DNA of 45,089 nucleotides from Brachionus koreanus (taxonomy: Eukaryota > Rotifera > Eurotatoria > Ploima > Brachionidae): the NCBI GenBank assembly GCA_016987375.1, contig PJRA01000198.1, positions 295,837-340,925 of the forward strand. The letters are read 5' to 3'. Below are positions 1-10,200 of the stretch, one piece after another. The notes beneath the pieces are model-generated. The model was not told the origin of the DNA and ran no database searches. It worked only from the letters and a program-made list of their open reading frames with translations. Positions within the stretch are counted from its first letter, which is position 1, and every line of letters starts with the position of its first letter. The position numbers and the translations under genes were made by a program.

Positions 1-158
1 GCTGCAATGCTCGGATTAGATTGTTGAAGAGCACTTGCAGTGGTTCCATATCTTCTGGCAATGGCGTCATAGGTATCGCCTGGTTGAATGGTGTAATAAG
101 TACATTGGGCATTGATTAGACCAACAATGGCCATAAGAACAATTATAGATGGATTCAT
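1..158 (-). CDS. Secreted LysM-domain protein, 5' part only
   Basis: The first exon of a minus-strand gene starts at ATG 158-156 and runs off the left edge, giving 52 residues. The first 17 residues are a hydrophobic signal peptide (MNPSIIVLMAIVGLINA). They are followed at once by CTYYTIQPGDTYDAIARRYG and then ALQQSNPSIA, the classic LysM pattern of a YTV-x-x-GDT-like strand, a helix with IA-x-R-Y-G, and an Asn-Pro after the second helix. LysM domains bind N-acetylglucosamine polymers (chitin, peptidoglycan), so a secreted glycan-binding role is likely. Whether further LysM copies or a catalytic domain follow cannot be seen. No promoter element was recognised upstream (159-500 is plain AT-rich DNA). 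Confidence 0.85.
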   Translation of the reverse strand, partial: MNPSIIVLMAIVGLINAQCTYYTIQPGDTYDAIARRYGTTASALQQSNPSIA

Positions 159-3100
159 TTTATTTTTATTTTCAAAAAATTGATAACTTTTAGTTGTACA
201 TTACGAGTTTTTATAATAAAATTCCTAGCGTCAGACAATATTGATCTACATACAATTAAGTTTGTTTTTCAATATCAAGTGTTTGATTTCATGTTTGAAA
301 AGGAATTATTTAAATCTAAAACCAATTATATCAAGAAATTTTAAAATTTTTTTAAATTGCTTTTATCCTTTAAACAAGAAAATATGATCTAATATTATTA
401 TGTGAACAAGAGTTCTAAAAATCTCAATATTTTCATTTCTTTTAATAGTTTGAATTCTATTCCAAAGCTTAAATAAACTTTGAATTAATTTTCATCTTTT
501 TTTATTTATGCAAGTCAACAAAATAAATTAAATTTTCTTTATTCGTTTCAATATTTAAGTCAAAATTTTTTTTAATGAAAAATTTTAAACATAAAAATGT
601 CCAATTTAATTTTAATGAAATATTTGAAACATTAAAGAAAATTAATTCTATATCTATTAACCGTATTATCAAACTTTAAATAATTTATTATTTAATATTT
701 TTTAAGTTTAATTTTATTATTGAAAAATAAAGAGTTTAATTTTTAAATTTTTTTATTATTTTAAAAAAATAGAATTCAGAATTTCAAATTTTCAATAAAA
801 ACAAAATTAGACTTTTAAATAAATTTAATTGTTTTTTCAATCTATTTTTCGTGATGACAATATTAAAGAAAAAAATTAATTTTGATTTTCAAATTAATTA
901 TTTAACAGAAAAGAGTTTTTCAGGATAAACTTATGAATAAGAAAAGTTGCTGCTGCACAAGCATTAATTAGGCTTAAAAAATATTTTTAATAAGACTTGT
1001 TTACCTAATTTTAGCATTAATATTTTGTAATAAAAAAATAATAAATAAAAAGTTTAATAAGATTGAAAATATAAAAAAAAATTTCAAAATATATAAATTT
1101 TTTAATATCACTTAAATATTTAACCTGGAAAAAAATATTTGAGCAAATCGCTGCATTGAATTTTAAATAGCGGAAATCAAAACTTAAGCCAAAATAATTC
1201 ATTTAATCATCAATATTTGAAAAAGAAAGTATTAAATTTAGCAATTGAATTCATATCAAATTATTAATCACGAAATCAAAATATAATTTGTTTTCTGAAC
1301 AAAAAATCGCTTAAGAAAACGGAAGAAAACGAAAAAAAGCGATTTTTCATTGAAATAAGTTTTCTTTTGTAGTTGTTTTTTGTTGTGACTAAAACCAATT
1401 TCTTAAGGTGTACTAACTTGACCCTACATTTATAATTAATCATATCAAATTTCAGCTAAAAAAAACTCAAAAACTAAATATTTTGTTTTATCACAATATT
1501 GCTTTTTTTCATTACTTTGAGGCGCCCAAAATAAAAAAATGAGGCAAAAAAAAATTGTTTATTTTTTGTATTGGCAATTAGACGAATTTTTTTTTAACCT
1601 TTATTGATAAATTGCACGCTAAATATATGACCCATATAAGGCTAGTTATCTAAATATCATTTAGTTATGAGCCGAATTTTAACCTATAGAAACAAATAAA
1701 TATTAGTAGGGTAAATTTTCGATACGTTCATGTCATGTCATTTATTCAATTCGATCAAAGAGTGCTCGAGGGTAATTCTCATTTAGTCAGATAAGAGGGA
1801 TTTAGAGACGCTTTAAGAAATCGTCTAAATTGATTTAAAAATAAGAATCATTTTTCTTTTCAATTCATATAAAGCAGTTAATTAGCAAATTTATAAAATT
1901 CCTCGCAAGCAACATAAATAAAATACTTTTTATCCACTCTTCGTTCCTCGCAAGCTTTCTCATTTATTTGATTAATTTACATATTTTAAATAATTAAATT
2001 TATTCGATTTCAAGTTCTGTTTGAGAATCTTTTTCTCTCTCTCTCTCTCGTTCTCCCTCTCTTTCTCAGTGTTTTGTTCTCTTTGGTTTTCTATCAGAGA
2101 GTTTTCTTGCAATATTTTTTCTTTTTTTTCAAATTCTCTTTTCAAGAAATTTACAATGACTGTTAGAAAAAAAATCGATAATAAAATCCCTATTAAAAAG
2201 CTTAAATTAAACTAAGTTCGGCATTTTATTGTCACAAATAGCTCTTTTGCTAATATAACTTGTTGTCTAGTTTGTTTCCTTCCTTCGAGTTATTAAACTC
2301 AAAGCTACAAGCGTGTTTTAATAATTTTTTTTCAGCTTTTAAACAAATTTTAGTCAAGGCAATTTTCGCTCCAATTGCATTTACAATTAATTCTGACTTT
2401 AATGAAGAATATTCAAAGGTTGTTTTACCAAACAAATTAAGAAAACAAAGCAATATTTTTTTTGTGTTGATTTTTTTTTAATAATCTGATCTAAAAAATT
2501 GATCTACTTTAAAATTTCAAAAGGACTCATTTAAAAGCCTATTTAAAAGCCTTTAAAATAGAAATTTTTACTTAATTTTTTTCAAATGATTTTTAACAGA
2601 AGATAATTTATTTAGCATGTAAAAAAAGCTTTTATTAAAAACTAAGTTTTTTCAAATAGGTTTATTTTCAATAAAAAAAAGTTTGTTTATCAAGTTCGGT
2701 TAGCATTTAATTTTGAGTTTCAATTTATTTTAATTAGATTTTTGAAAGATAGAAAATTGATTTATTCTATTTATAATTTGGTAAAAAATATTTGAATTAG
2801 CTCGAGAAATTTAGCTATAAAAAAAGCCATTAGTTATTTGTTTCAATTTGCGGTATTTGAACAAATGATGTGCCTATCAATCTTAATCCAATCTAAGCTT
2901 TTTTTCACCAAAACTATCAGTTTAATAAATATTGTAAAACGGCATCTAGTAGTAAAGCTCTGATGAACTGGCGCGATTTAAGCAAAAAAATGTGTTAAGC
3001 TAAATTATTTTTGTTCAAGAGAGCTAATAAATTAGCTTATCAACATGAATCAATCAAGTTTAATCGAAGAAGTAGATTTAAACAAATCAATCTTTGCTTC

Positions 3101-3361
3101 TGATTAAAATTTTTTTTATTCAAGTATCCAAAAATTTTTTTAGACTTTAACAAATATTAGTCTAAGATAAAATAATTAAATAGGAAAAAAAATTTTCTTT
3201 AAAATAACTTAATCAAAGCAATAGTTCCTGTTTACGAATTTATGATAAAAGTACATTAAGATTTTTTCTGTTTATTGAACTCTGCTTACGTATGTATTTA
3301 TTTATATATTTATATTTATTTTTCTTTTTAGAAAATTTAGTTTAAATTTATTAAACTAATA
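159..3361. other. AT-rich intergenic DNA, no gene recognised
   Basis: No reading frame here looks like a gene. It is poly-A/poly-T-rich and repetitive. It contains an 11-bp perfect inverted repeat (1302-1312 with 1337-1347), a (TC)n microsatellite near 2033-2050, and a ten-base direct repeat CCTCGCAAGC at about 1902 and 1946. An open stretch at about 2250-2480 is open on both strands and could be a relic of a mobile element, but nothing in it is recognisable. Confidence 0.5.
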
Positions 3362-3433
3362 ATGAATGAAAAAATTGAAAATGAAAGCAACGAAAGCTTA
3401 AGGAACAGCTTTTATTCCATTTCCAAAATAATG
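3362..3433 (+). CDS. Possible short coding exon (24 codons), gene unknown
   Basis: ATG at 3362 opens 24 codons (MNEKIENESNESLRNSFYSI and four more), ending exactly at a GTTAGT donor (3434). The preceding bases are a run of AT-rich sequence. Two continuations are possible. One uses a 42-bp intron ending at TTTGACTAG (about 3475), giving an in-frame tail of about 29 residues and a stop. The other makes this the first exon of the NOL4-like gene starting near 4592 or 4608. The phase fits only an acceptor with a poor pyrimidine tract (AATAAAAAG at 4591), so the link is unproven. Codon use is AT-rich, as in the surrounding DNA, so this may be chance. Confidence 0.25.
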
Positions 3434-3658
3434 GTTAGTAATAATAATTTTTTAATTGATTTTGTGTTTGACTAGATTTTGTTTTACGGATGGAAATACT
3501 GTAGAAGAAAAGAAAAAATAAAAAAAACAAAATATTTAAATGTAACAAGCTTGAATTATAAATAATTAAATTTTAGTATATTTATAGACCACCCTGGATT
3601 CTAAATTTAACTCGGACTAATTATTATTTTTTTTCCTGATTATAAATTAAGTAAAAAC

Positions 3659-3735
3659 AGTTGCCATAGCGAAACTAAAGCTAGTCTCGCTCCGCAACTA
3701 TCCTGCTGTAGCTTATCACTATTATTATTATTATA
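3659..3735 (+). repeat. tRNA-like short interspersed repeat with (ATT)n tail, copy A
   Basis: This is a GC-richer block of about 60 bp (GCCATAGCGAAACTAAAGCT and following) ending in CTGTAGCTTATCACT and an (ATT)n run. It aligns by eye over its length with the copy at 36093-36169, which shares ATAGC, CTAGTC, CTGCT-TAGCT and the (ATT)n tail. This is one of at least six such blocks in the window. A SINE-like origin is inferred. Confidence 0.55.
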
Positions 3736-4054
3736 TTTAATATGATTAATTTTTAAAATTAATGAGGGTAATGTAGCATTATATAAATGGAGAAAAAAAT
3801 TTATGAATTTTTAAATAACCTTTCAGTATATTTAAAATTAATAGATATTTTTTTCAAATAAAATCAAAGAAATTTATATTGTTTTATAATTCAAAATTGT
3901 CTTTGATTAAAAAAAAAAAATTGGATTTATTTTTTATTTTTAAGTTGTCAAAATCAAAATTCTAAGGGTTTTTAATTTTAATATAATTTTTTAGTTTTTT
4001 CTTAAATATAACACAAATTAATTAAGAAAAACAACCTTTGGTTTAGGTTGTTTC

Positions 4055-4273
4055 GGCAAAGTAAAATTTTTGACCAAATTTTCTTTTTAAAACATGATAA
4101 AAATTTTTTAAATACGCAATTGAATATAATCGCAGATTTTTCAGTTTTAGTAACATTTCAATGCTTTATTTTTAGACTTTTGCAAAAGGATTTTTATTTC
4201 TAAGAATGCATTGAAAGCTAATTGCGCATTTAATATTTAAAAAAGGAAATTTGATCAAAAATTTTACTTAGCC
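4055..4273. mobile_element. MITE-like foldback element, about 219 bp
   Basis: The ends are inverted repeats. The left end starts GGCAAAGTAAAATTTTTGA and the right end, read on the other strand, starts GGCTAAGTAAAATTTTTGA. The match continues imperfectly (CAAATTT-CTTTTT) for about 35 bp and again further in (TACGCAATT against TGCGCAATT; CAATGC against CAATGC). There is no coding capacity. Terminal inverted repeats around a short AT-rich centre are typical of non-autonomous DNA transposons. A target-site duplication could not be assigned. Confidence 0.6.
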
Positions 4274-4607
4274 ATTATTTCTTATTTTAAAAAATCCTCT
4301 AATCAATACTTTATATAGATATATATGACTTAAAGCCATTTTAAGCAAAAAAAGGTTAAGAAATTTTCTAAATTATTAGCAAAATAGCAAAAAAATAAGC
4401 TAATTTAATCATCTTAAGTAGGATAATGGCTTGGGGTAATAAATTTAACAGATATTTTTCGATTTCTAAAAAATGCTGTATTTGTTTCCTAAAGTAAATT
4501 AGACAATATATTTCATATCTTTTTTCATCAAAATTTTGTTAATTTTTGATCACTAAGGAATTATTCTTTTATTTTAATTAATAATAAAAAGCTTATTTTT
4601 TTTAAAG

Positions 4608-5698
4608 ATTTGGCCTATCTCTTTAAATCTAAACAATTTTTAAATTACTATTTTAAGAATGAAAAACAGGATGATTCAAACACTGATGAAGATAATGGAC
4701 CTGGGCTGAAAAATGATAGAGAAACTGAAAGCGAGCTAAATGATTCAATAAATTCTGAGAATTCAAGCGAAAATGATCTAATTGAATATTTAAAAATGCT
4801 TGTAAACAAGAATTTAAACGATTTAAACAATTCGAAAGAAGATTTTGATCGATTTGTCAAACAAATACTGGATAAAAGTCAAACCAAATTTTCCACAATT
4901 GGAAGAAACCAATTGATTAAAACAGCTAAAAAAGTTTTTTCTTTGTATGATTTAGAGCATGGTCTAAGTGATATTGAGCCAAATATTTCTCCGATTGAAT
5001 CAAAAGCTTCAAGAGCAAGTTCGTCATCTGGCTATAATTCCGTACCGTCCCCATCCTCTTCTTCTTCGTCAGCCTCCTCACAAAAACACTCAATTAAAGC
5101 AGATTTGAAAAACTCTCACAAAAAACTGAAGACATCTACTGAAATTCCAAAGGCGTCGTTAACAGATTTTAAAATTCAGACAAGCAAAGCATCACCAACA
5201 CAAGCATCTGTCAATTCACCATTTAATCCATTCAATGCATGGAGTCCAGGCATGATGGATCCAGAATTTTTTCGAATGGCTGCCAATAATAATCCTTTAT
5301 TGAGATTTCCGGACTTTAGTTCTTTGTCTTCAAACCCATATCTAAACAACATAAATTCGTTTTCGAATTTATTTAAACCAAATTTTACGCCAACACAATC
5401 GTTCACTCCGCCAACAATACCTAAGAAAGAAATTGCTCAAGAGAGCAAATTACAGCAAAATGGCAACAAGACAATCACACCGCAATCAATGCGAATACAA
5501 ACAACTAGAAATGAAAATAGTCTGACGTCATCTTTGGCCTCGTCAAAGTTCAAGCTTAGCAGCAAGTTGTCTAAATTGAGCAGCTCCGAAATTCAGACTG
5601 TCAAATCGTTGATCAATAGTTATAGAGAATCGGCTGCTTTTTTGAGCCGTTCAGCCGATGAATTAGAACAAATTATAAATGAAATTAATGAAAATTAA
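4608..5698 (+). CDS. NOL4-like protein, C-terminal exon (5' exons not resolved)
   Basis: A large terminal exon follows the acceptor TTTTTTTTAAAG and encodes about 362 residues before TAA at 5696-5698. AATAAA at about 5739 is a plausible poly(A) signal. The N-terminal third is acidic and Ser/Asn-rich, then comes a helical stretch (SENDLIEYLKMLVNK to TAKKVFSLYD), then a Ser-rich low-complexity linker. The C-terminus ends with EIQTVKSLINSYRESAAFLS then RSADELEQI. That ending resembles the conserved C-terminus of nucleolar protein 4 (NOL4/NOL4L), whose pattern GYRESAAFL-RSADELE is remembered, and is the basis of the call. NOL4 proteins are nuclear and poorly understood. The exon has no ATG at its start: the first codon is split, so at least one 5' exon is missing, and none upstream joins convincingly. 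The conserved NOL4 N-terminal domain was not seen in the window. Confidence 0.6.
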
Positions 5699-5953
5699 GT
5701 ATTTGTATAAAAATTTTATTGTGTAAATTTTTTTTGAAAATAAAATGTTTATTGTCTTTATAGTAATAATTTTTAGATTCTAAAATTTAAAAAAAAAATA
5801 ATTTAAAATTTAGCATTTTGTTATAGAAAAAAAGCATAATAATCAAATTTAGTGATATAAATGACTTGAAGAAAATGTATTCTTCAGAAAGTAGCATTCG
5901 TTTACGATCATGATTTTAATAAAGTTGAAGTTTGTTGAACAATTTTTTGTTAG

Positions 5954-6091
5954 CTCTGTTGTAAACAACTAAGAATGGATAACATGGAAGTTGTACCATG
6001 TTCTTTTTCCAATTCATCCTCCTCTTCTTTTAAATATATGGATTCTAAAAACAGACAAATTGAACGTTATTTTTTACCCAAAAACCAATAA
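5954..6091 (+). CDS. Small exon or micro-ORF ending in a PIP-box-like motif
   Basis: A frame open from a good acceptor (ATTTTTTGTTAG, ending 5953) runs to TAA at 6089-6091, and the stop overlaps an AATAAA poly(A) signal. The first ATG is at 5975, giving 38 residues. The product has a Ser run (CSFSNSSSSSF) and ends DSKNRQIERYFLPKNQ. The last part resembles a PCNA-interacting (PIP) box, whose consensus is Q-x-x-[ILM]-x-x-[FY]-[FY]: here N-R-Q-I-E-R-Y-F, with the first Gln replaced by Asn. A terminal PIP box would fit a replication or repair protein. No upstream exon joined in phase, so it could also be a chance frame. Confidence 0.3.
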   Translation, partial: LCCKQLRMDNMEVVPCSFSNSSSSSFKYMDSKNRQIERYFLPKNQ

Positions 6092-6394
6092 AACATGTAA
6101 AATATAAAAATCATAATCATTTATTTGTCTAAAAAAAGTTAAATATTTTACTAAAAAATACTGAAAATAATTTATTAATTTATAATAATTTTCATTAAAA
6201 TTAAAAAAAAAAAAATTTAATTATTTAAGAGTTTAGAATAAATATTCTGGTACGCTTGGTCTGTACGCTTTGAAAATAGGACCGGCATTGAACGGCACCG
6301 CTTATGGTCGGGACTATAATGGCCATTTCGTTATTAATATATCGGCTTAAAAAAAATAACTTATTCTAATCATATTTGAGGACGATTTTTTTTT

Positions 6395-6478
6395 AGATTC
6401 AAGATTAATCAACATGCTAGTGCCCATGTCATGAAAACTTTTATTTATTTTATTTTATAGAATAATTTTTAAAAATTA
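6395..6478 (+). repeat. Dispersed repeat, paired with 16386-16480
   Basis: The segment from GATTCAAGATTAATCAACAT through GTCATGAAAA to TTATAGAATAATTTTTAAAA matches 16386-16480 in the same orientation (TTCAAAATTAATCAAT, GAGTCATGAAAG, AAAGAATTATTTATAAAAA). Both copies sit beside a tRNA-like repeat and beside unusually GC-rich islands (6245-6340 and 16185-16255). They are probably diverged ends of one mobile element family. Confidence 0.5.
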
Positions 6479-6591
6479 AAAATAAGAATTTATTTAATTT
6501 ATTTTTAAAAACTATTTAAAAAAAACATTAAAAACATTTTTAATTTTTAAATTTAAAAGAAAAACGAATCAAGAAATTTGAATTATATCTT

Positions 6592-6670
6592 AAGTAGTAG
6601 TAGTAGTAGTAGTAGTAGTTTGATGACTGCGAGTTGCCGGATGACTCCAGCAAGAGAACCTTAGTCCTTA
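6592..6670 (-). repeat. tRNA-like short repeat with (ACT)n tail, copy C
   Basis: On the plus strand this is (TAG)n from about 6593 to 6619, followed by a GC-richer block. Read on the minus strand it is GGAGTCATCCGGCAACTCGC then AGTCATCAAACTACTACT. The element thus ends in (ACT)n behind a B-box-like GTC-TCAAAC, matching the arrangement in the copies at 15462 and 24120. Confidence 0.45.
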
Positions 6671-6928
6671 GTCATTTAAGAAACAGCAATAACCTAATTG
6701 AACCAACGATTAAATCAAAAAGTGGATGAAAAATCCTCAAGTCAAGTCAATGACTTTGACTTAACTTTTTGTGACTTAGACTTAAAACTGTGACTTACAA
6801 ACAAGTCAGTTTAATTCTAAAAAAATTTATAAAATGGATCTTTAAATTAAAATTTTTAAATTTTGCTTTTGTTACGTCAGTACTAAGTCAAGAAAAAAGC
6901 CTATCAGAGGTGAAACGATATTTCAAAG

Positions 6929-7069
6929 GAAGAAAAGTTGCACATCACAATAAGTGTTGTATGTTTAATGGAATTTCCAAGGGCAATGCACTTTCTACTG
7001 ATTCCAGACGGTCGTTCTATTAATGCAGAACTAACATTAAATGGGTCTATCAATAGAAAGCTCAGCTAA
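6929..7069 (+). pseudogene. Possible gene fragment of unknown origin
   Basis: A frame of 46 codons with coding-like composition (GAA GAA AAG TTG CAC to CTC AGC TAA) includes VVCLMEFPRAMHFLLIPDGR. A second frame directly upstream (about 6880-6930: SQEKSLSEVKRYFKG) shifts into it, as expected of a decayed coding sequence. There is no start codon or clear splice junction. I do not recognise the family. It lies between a repeat cluster and the 3' end of the debranching enzyme gene, so a transposon fragment is likely. Confidence 0.25.
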
Positions 7070-7228
7070 ATCAAAGTGAAAATTTTATAATATAAATTTA
7101 ATTTTGAGATCTTAATCGATTTGAACACTTTAAAATAAATAAAACTAAACTTTTTATTTTAAAAATAAAAATTAAATTATTAAAACCGAATTAAATTCTA
7201 AATATAAAATAAAAGAATACTAAATAAA

Positions 7229-10200
7229 CTAGTTAGTAAAATTGCTTAAATCATGAGCTAATTCCAAAATAGTTGCCAAACTCCAAGCTTGTGACACACA
7301 ACTGTGATGACAAACTTGTCCATTTTTGTTTGTCAGTTCGGGCAAACTTCTCCAATCATTGGAAAAAATTGTTTCATGCAATTTTCCTAGATGCTTTTTA
7401 ACATATTTCATTACATTTTGTCTATCACATGAATACATAATAAGAGATCTAAGATAAAAGCCGACTGGCCAAAGCCACTCAGGCCCATTGTGATAATTGA
7501 AGCCTTGAGCAATGCGTCTGTCATTTGAATCATTCGAATTATCATAATAACCATTGTAATTAAAATCACTTTCATCCAATGTTTTTATACCTATAGTTTG
7601 CGGATCATTCATCAGAAAGTTTCTTACTTGTTCCAAACTTTTAATAGCGTTTTCTCGCTTGATCATTTGAGGTGCAACCACAAGGGCTATCAAAAAATTT
7701 GGCCTCAATTGATAATCACTCCATCTATGAGTCGAATTTAGTGTATCTTTATAAATATTACGCTTGTTAACTAATTCATCTTTGCATTCATCACCTATCC
7801 AAAAATAAATTTCAAAATTTTTATCTATTTTTTCAGCCCATTCAGACCATGTTATTTTTTTTCCCGATTTTAGCATAACCCCATTGTACGGGTACTTTCC
7901 GCAAGCATTTGCCTTAATTAGCAATTCTAATGCACACCTGCTTAGACCAACAAGCTCAACAGCACTACCGTCTCTTGGTGTGGCCGGAAATCCATTATTT
8001 CCTGTCTTTTCCGAGCTTCCCATCTTATCCATCCAAGTTCCAGCATTCCATTTATTGCCTCCAAACACAAAACCAGTCTCCAAGTCAACACCAATCTCAT
8101 TGTTGAATCCTTCCGATTTCATTCTGTCATCTATCTGAGTGCCGGCATTTCTTTCACGAAATTTTAAACCATTTAAATGAACACTCATTGCCTCTTGGAT
8201 CACATCATATAATTTCTGAATTTTGGTCGGATCTTGTCTATTGATTAGCTCTTGTTCGGAAGGATGCTCTGAGTCATCAGTAGGATAAAGTCTGTAAATG
8301 GTATCATTGAGAATTTCATAGCCATCTGGTGCCAATTCAGTGTAATCTTTGATTGATTTAAGCCACCACCAAATAGAATCTCGGCAATTGTATCGAGCTG
8401 TTTTTCCTTCAGACAACAAATTAGGTATCAATCCGTGTCTGAGACAAGATCCGTAAGAAAGAATTAAATTTTTGGCATCTTGAAATCGGTTAGTGAGTAA
8501 AAGAAGACCTGATATTGAGATAAATGTGTCTCTACCCCAGTTACGCATGTAAGTTGTGCTAAAATGGGGTAGACCTGCACTCAACGATAATTTGGGATCT
8601 GTATCTGTTCGCATAATTGTGTTAGGCAGCTTGGCACTGGTTAAATTTCCAATTAACGAAACTCCGGCCATGCATAGAGTTTCTAAAAACTTAGAAGAAT
8701 TCATCAGATCAAAATTTTTCAATTTAGTGTTCAATTGATTGCTGGCGCTCATTAACCAAAGAGATCTTTGAATAGATTTTTTATATAATCCAGAAATTAT
8801 TAGGTCAAAATAAGCGGGTATCAAGTATCGCGGAAGTTTGCTTAAAGAACCAAATAGTCTAACTAGCCATTGATGAAGAGCAAACAAATTTTCTCGGTTA
8901 CCTAGTTGAGCATATTTTTTAAGCCTATCGGCTATATAATTCATTATCCAGTCACCATTACGTAAATTTTCAAATAAAGCATGTCCAAGGTTGTTGCTCA
9001 AGCGTTCTCGTTCTATCACACTAACAAAGCCTTGTATGCCTGCGTATACCAAAGGTCCGTAGTTTGGCACATTGTATACATCTGAAAATATGCCTTCACT
9101 GGTCTCTTCTTGAGAGCATCGGTAAAGTAGAATATTTAGTTCGTCAAAATTTAGACGATTTAAAATTGTTTGTATTTCATTGTCAACTACTTCTTGGTTT
9201 ATGTTGCTGTTTAGCAATTCAGCAATTGATTTACGTATCAATGGCAATTGACTTTTACTGTCATCATTTAATACAACTATTAAAAAAAAAATTATTTTTA
9301 TTGCATCAAATTTATTTATAGAAACTTGGTTTTGATTTTAACAAAAAATTCGATTTGGTGTAAACATAAAAATACTTATAGAAATTATTTTAAATTGATT
9401 ATTTGAAAATATAGATATTTTTTATAGGAAAGCATTTTAACAAACTTAACTCAGCGTTCTTTTCTAACCGCTTCATCAATGAGTGAAATAGTCTCCCTGA
9501 TATATAATCATACTAGAAATTTAAAGTTACTTATCAGTTTATATTAGTTATTGAAGTTTATTAATATATTTGTTCGACAATAACGACAAGTCAGTATTCT
9601 ATATAAACATCTAATTTTATAAATTTAGTATTTACTTTCTATAGTTATCATTTCTAAGCATTTAAAATTTTTTTTATTTGGAATTATCTTAAAAAAAATC
9701 AACAAAAAGAAAAAGAAAACTTAATTCAAATTTTTTTTTAAATTTTCTAAAAATATACGTCCCTAAATTTAGACTTTTTGTTTTTTTATTTATATCAAAA
9801 AAAATTGTCTTTAATTTCTCTTAACCTCCTTACTCTATTTTATTTAATTTTTTTTTTTAGGATTGCCTTAAAGGCGTTCATTGAAAAATAATAAAATAAA
9901 TAAATAAATAAGAAAAATACTAATTATAAATTTTTTGCAATGATTCCAACAAAACTGCGGAATAAATTGAACACAAATGGACACTAATATCTCTAAGAGA
10001 AGAGAAAGAAAAAGAACATATAATGTTAAACATTCGTATGGTATTGATTAGTTTAATGTACCATATATAAGAAAGACAAAAAAATTATTATTTGATTTTT
10101 TTAGTTGCATTTAACTAATAAAACGCTAATATTATATAATAAAATATTAGTTTTAATTATTTCTAATTATTCGAGTAATTTTTTTCTTTTAATTACATTT

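Noticed and set aside
1017..1202. 61-residue minus-strand frame
   Set aside because: Phe/Ile/Tyr/Lys-rich translation of AT-rich DNA with no conserved features.
2021..2215. 64-residue frame starting with a Ser/Leu/Phe repeat
   Set aside because: It is a translation of the (TC)n microsatellite and flanking T-rich DNA.
2250..2481. Short coding exon, open on both strands
   Set aside because: Neither translation resembles a known protein, and no splice-consistent neighbours were found; kept only as possible repeat relic.
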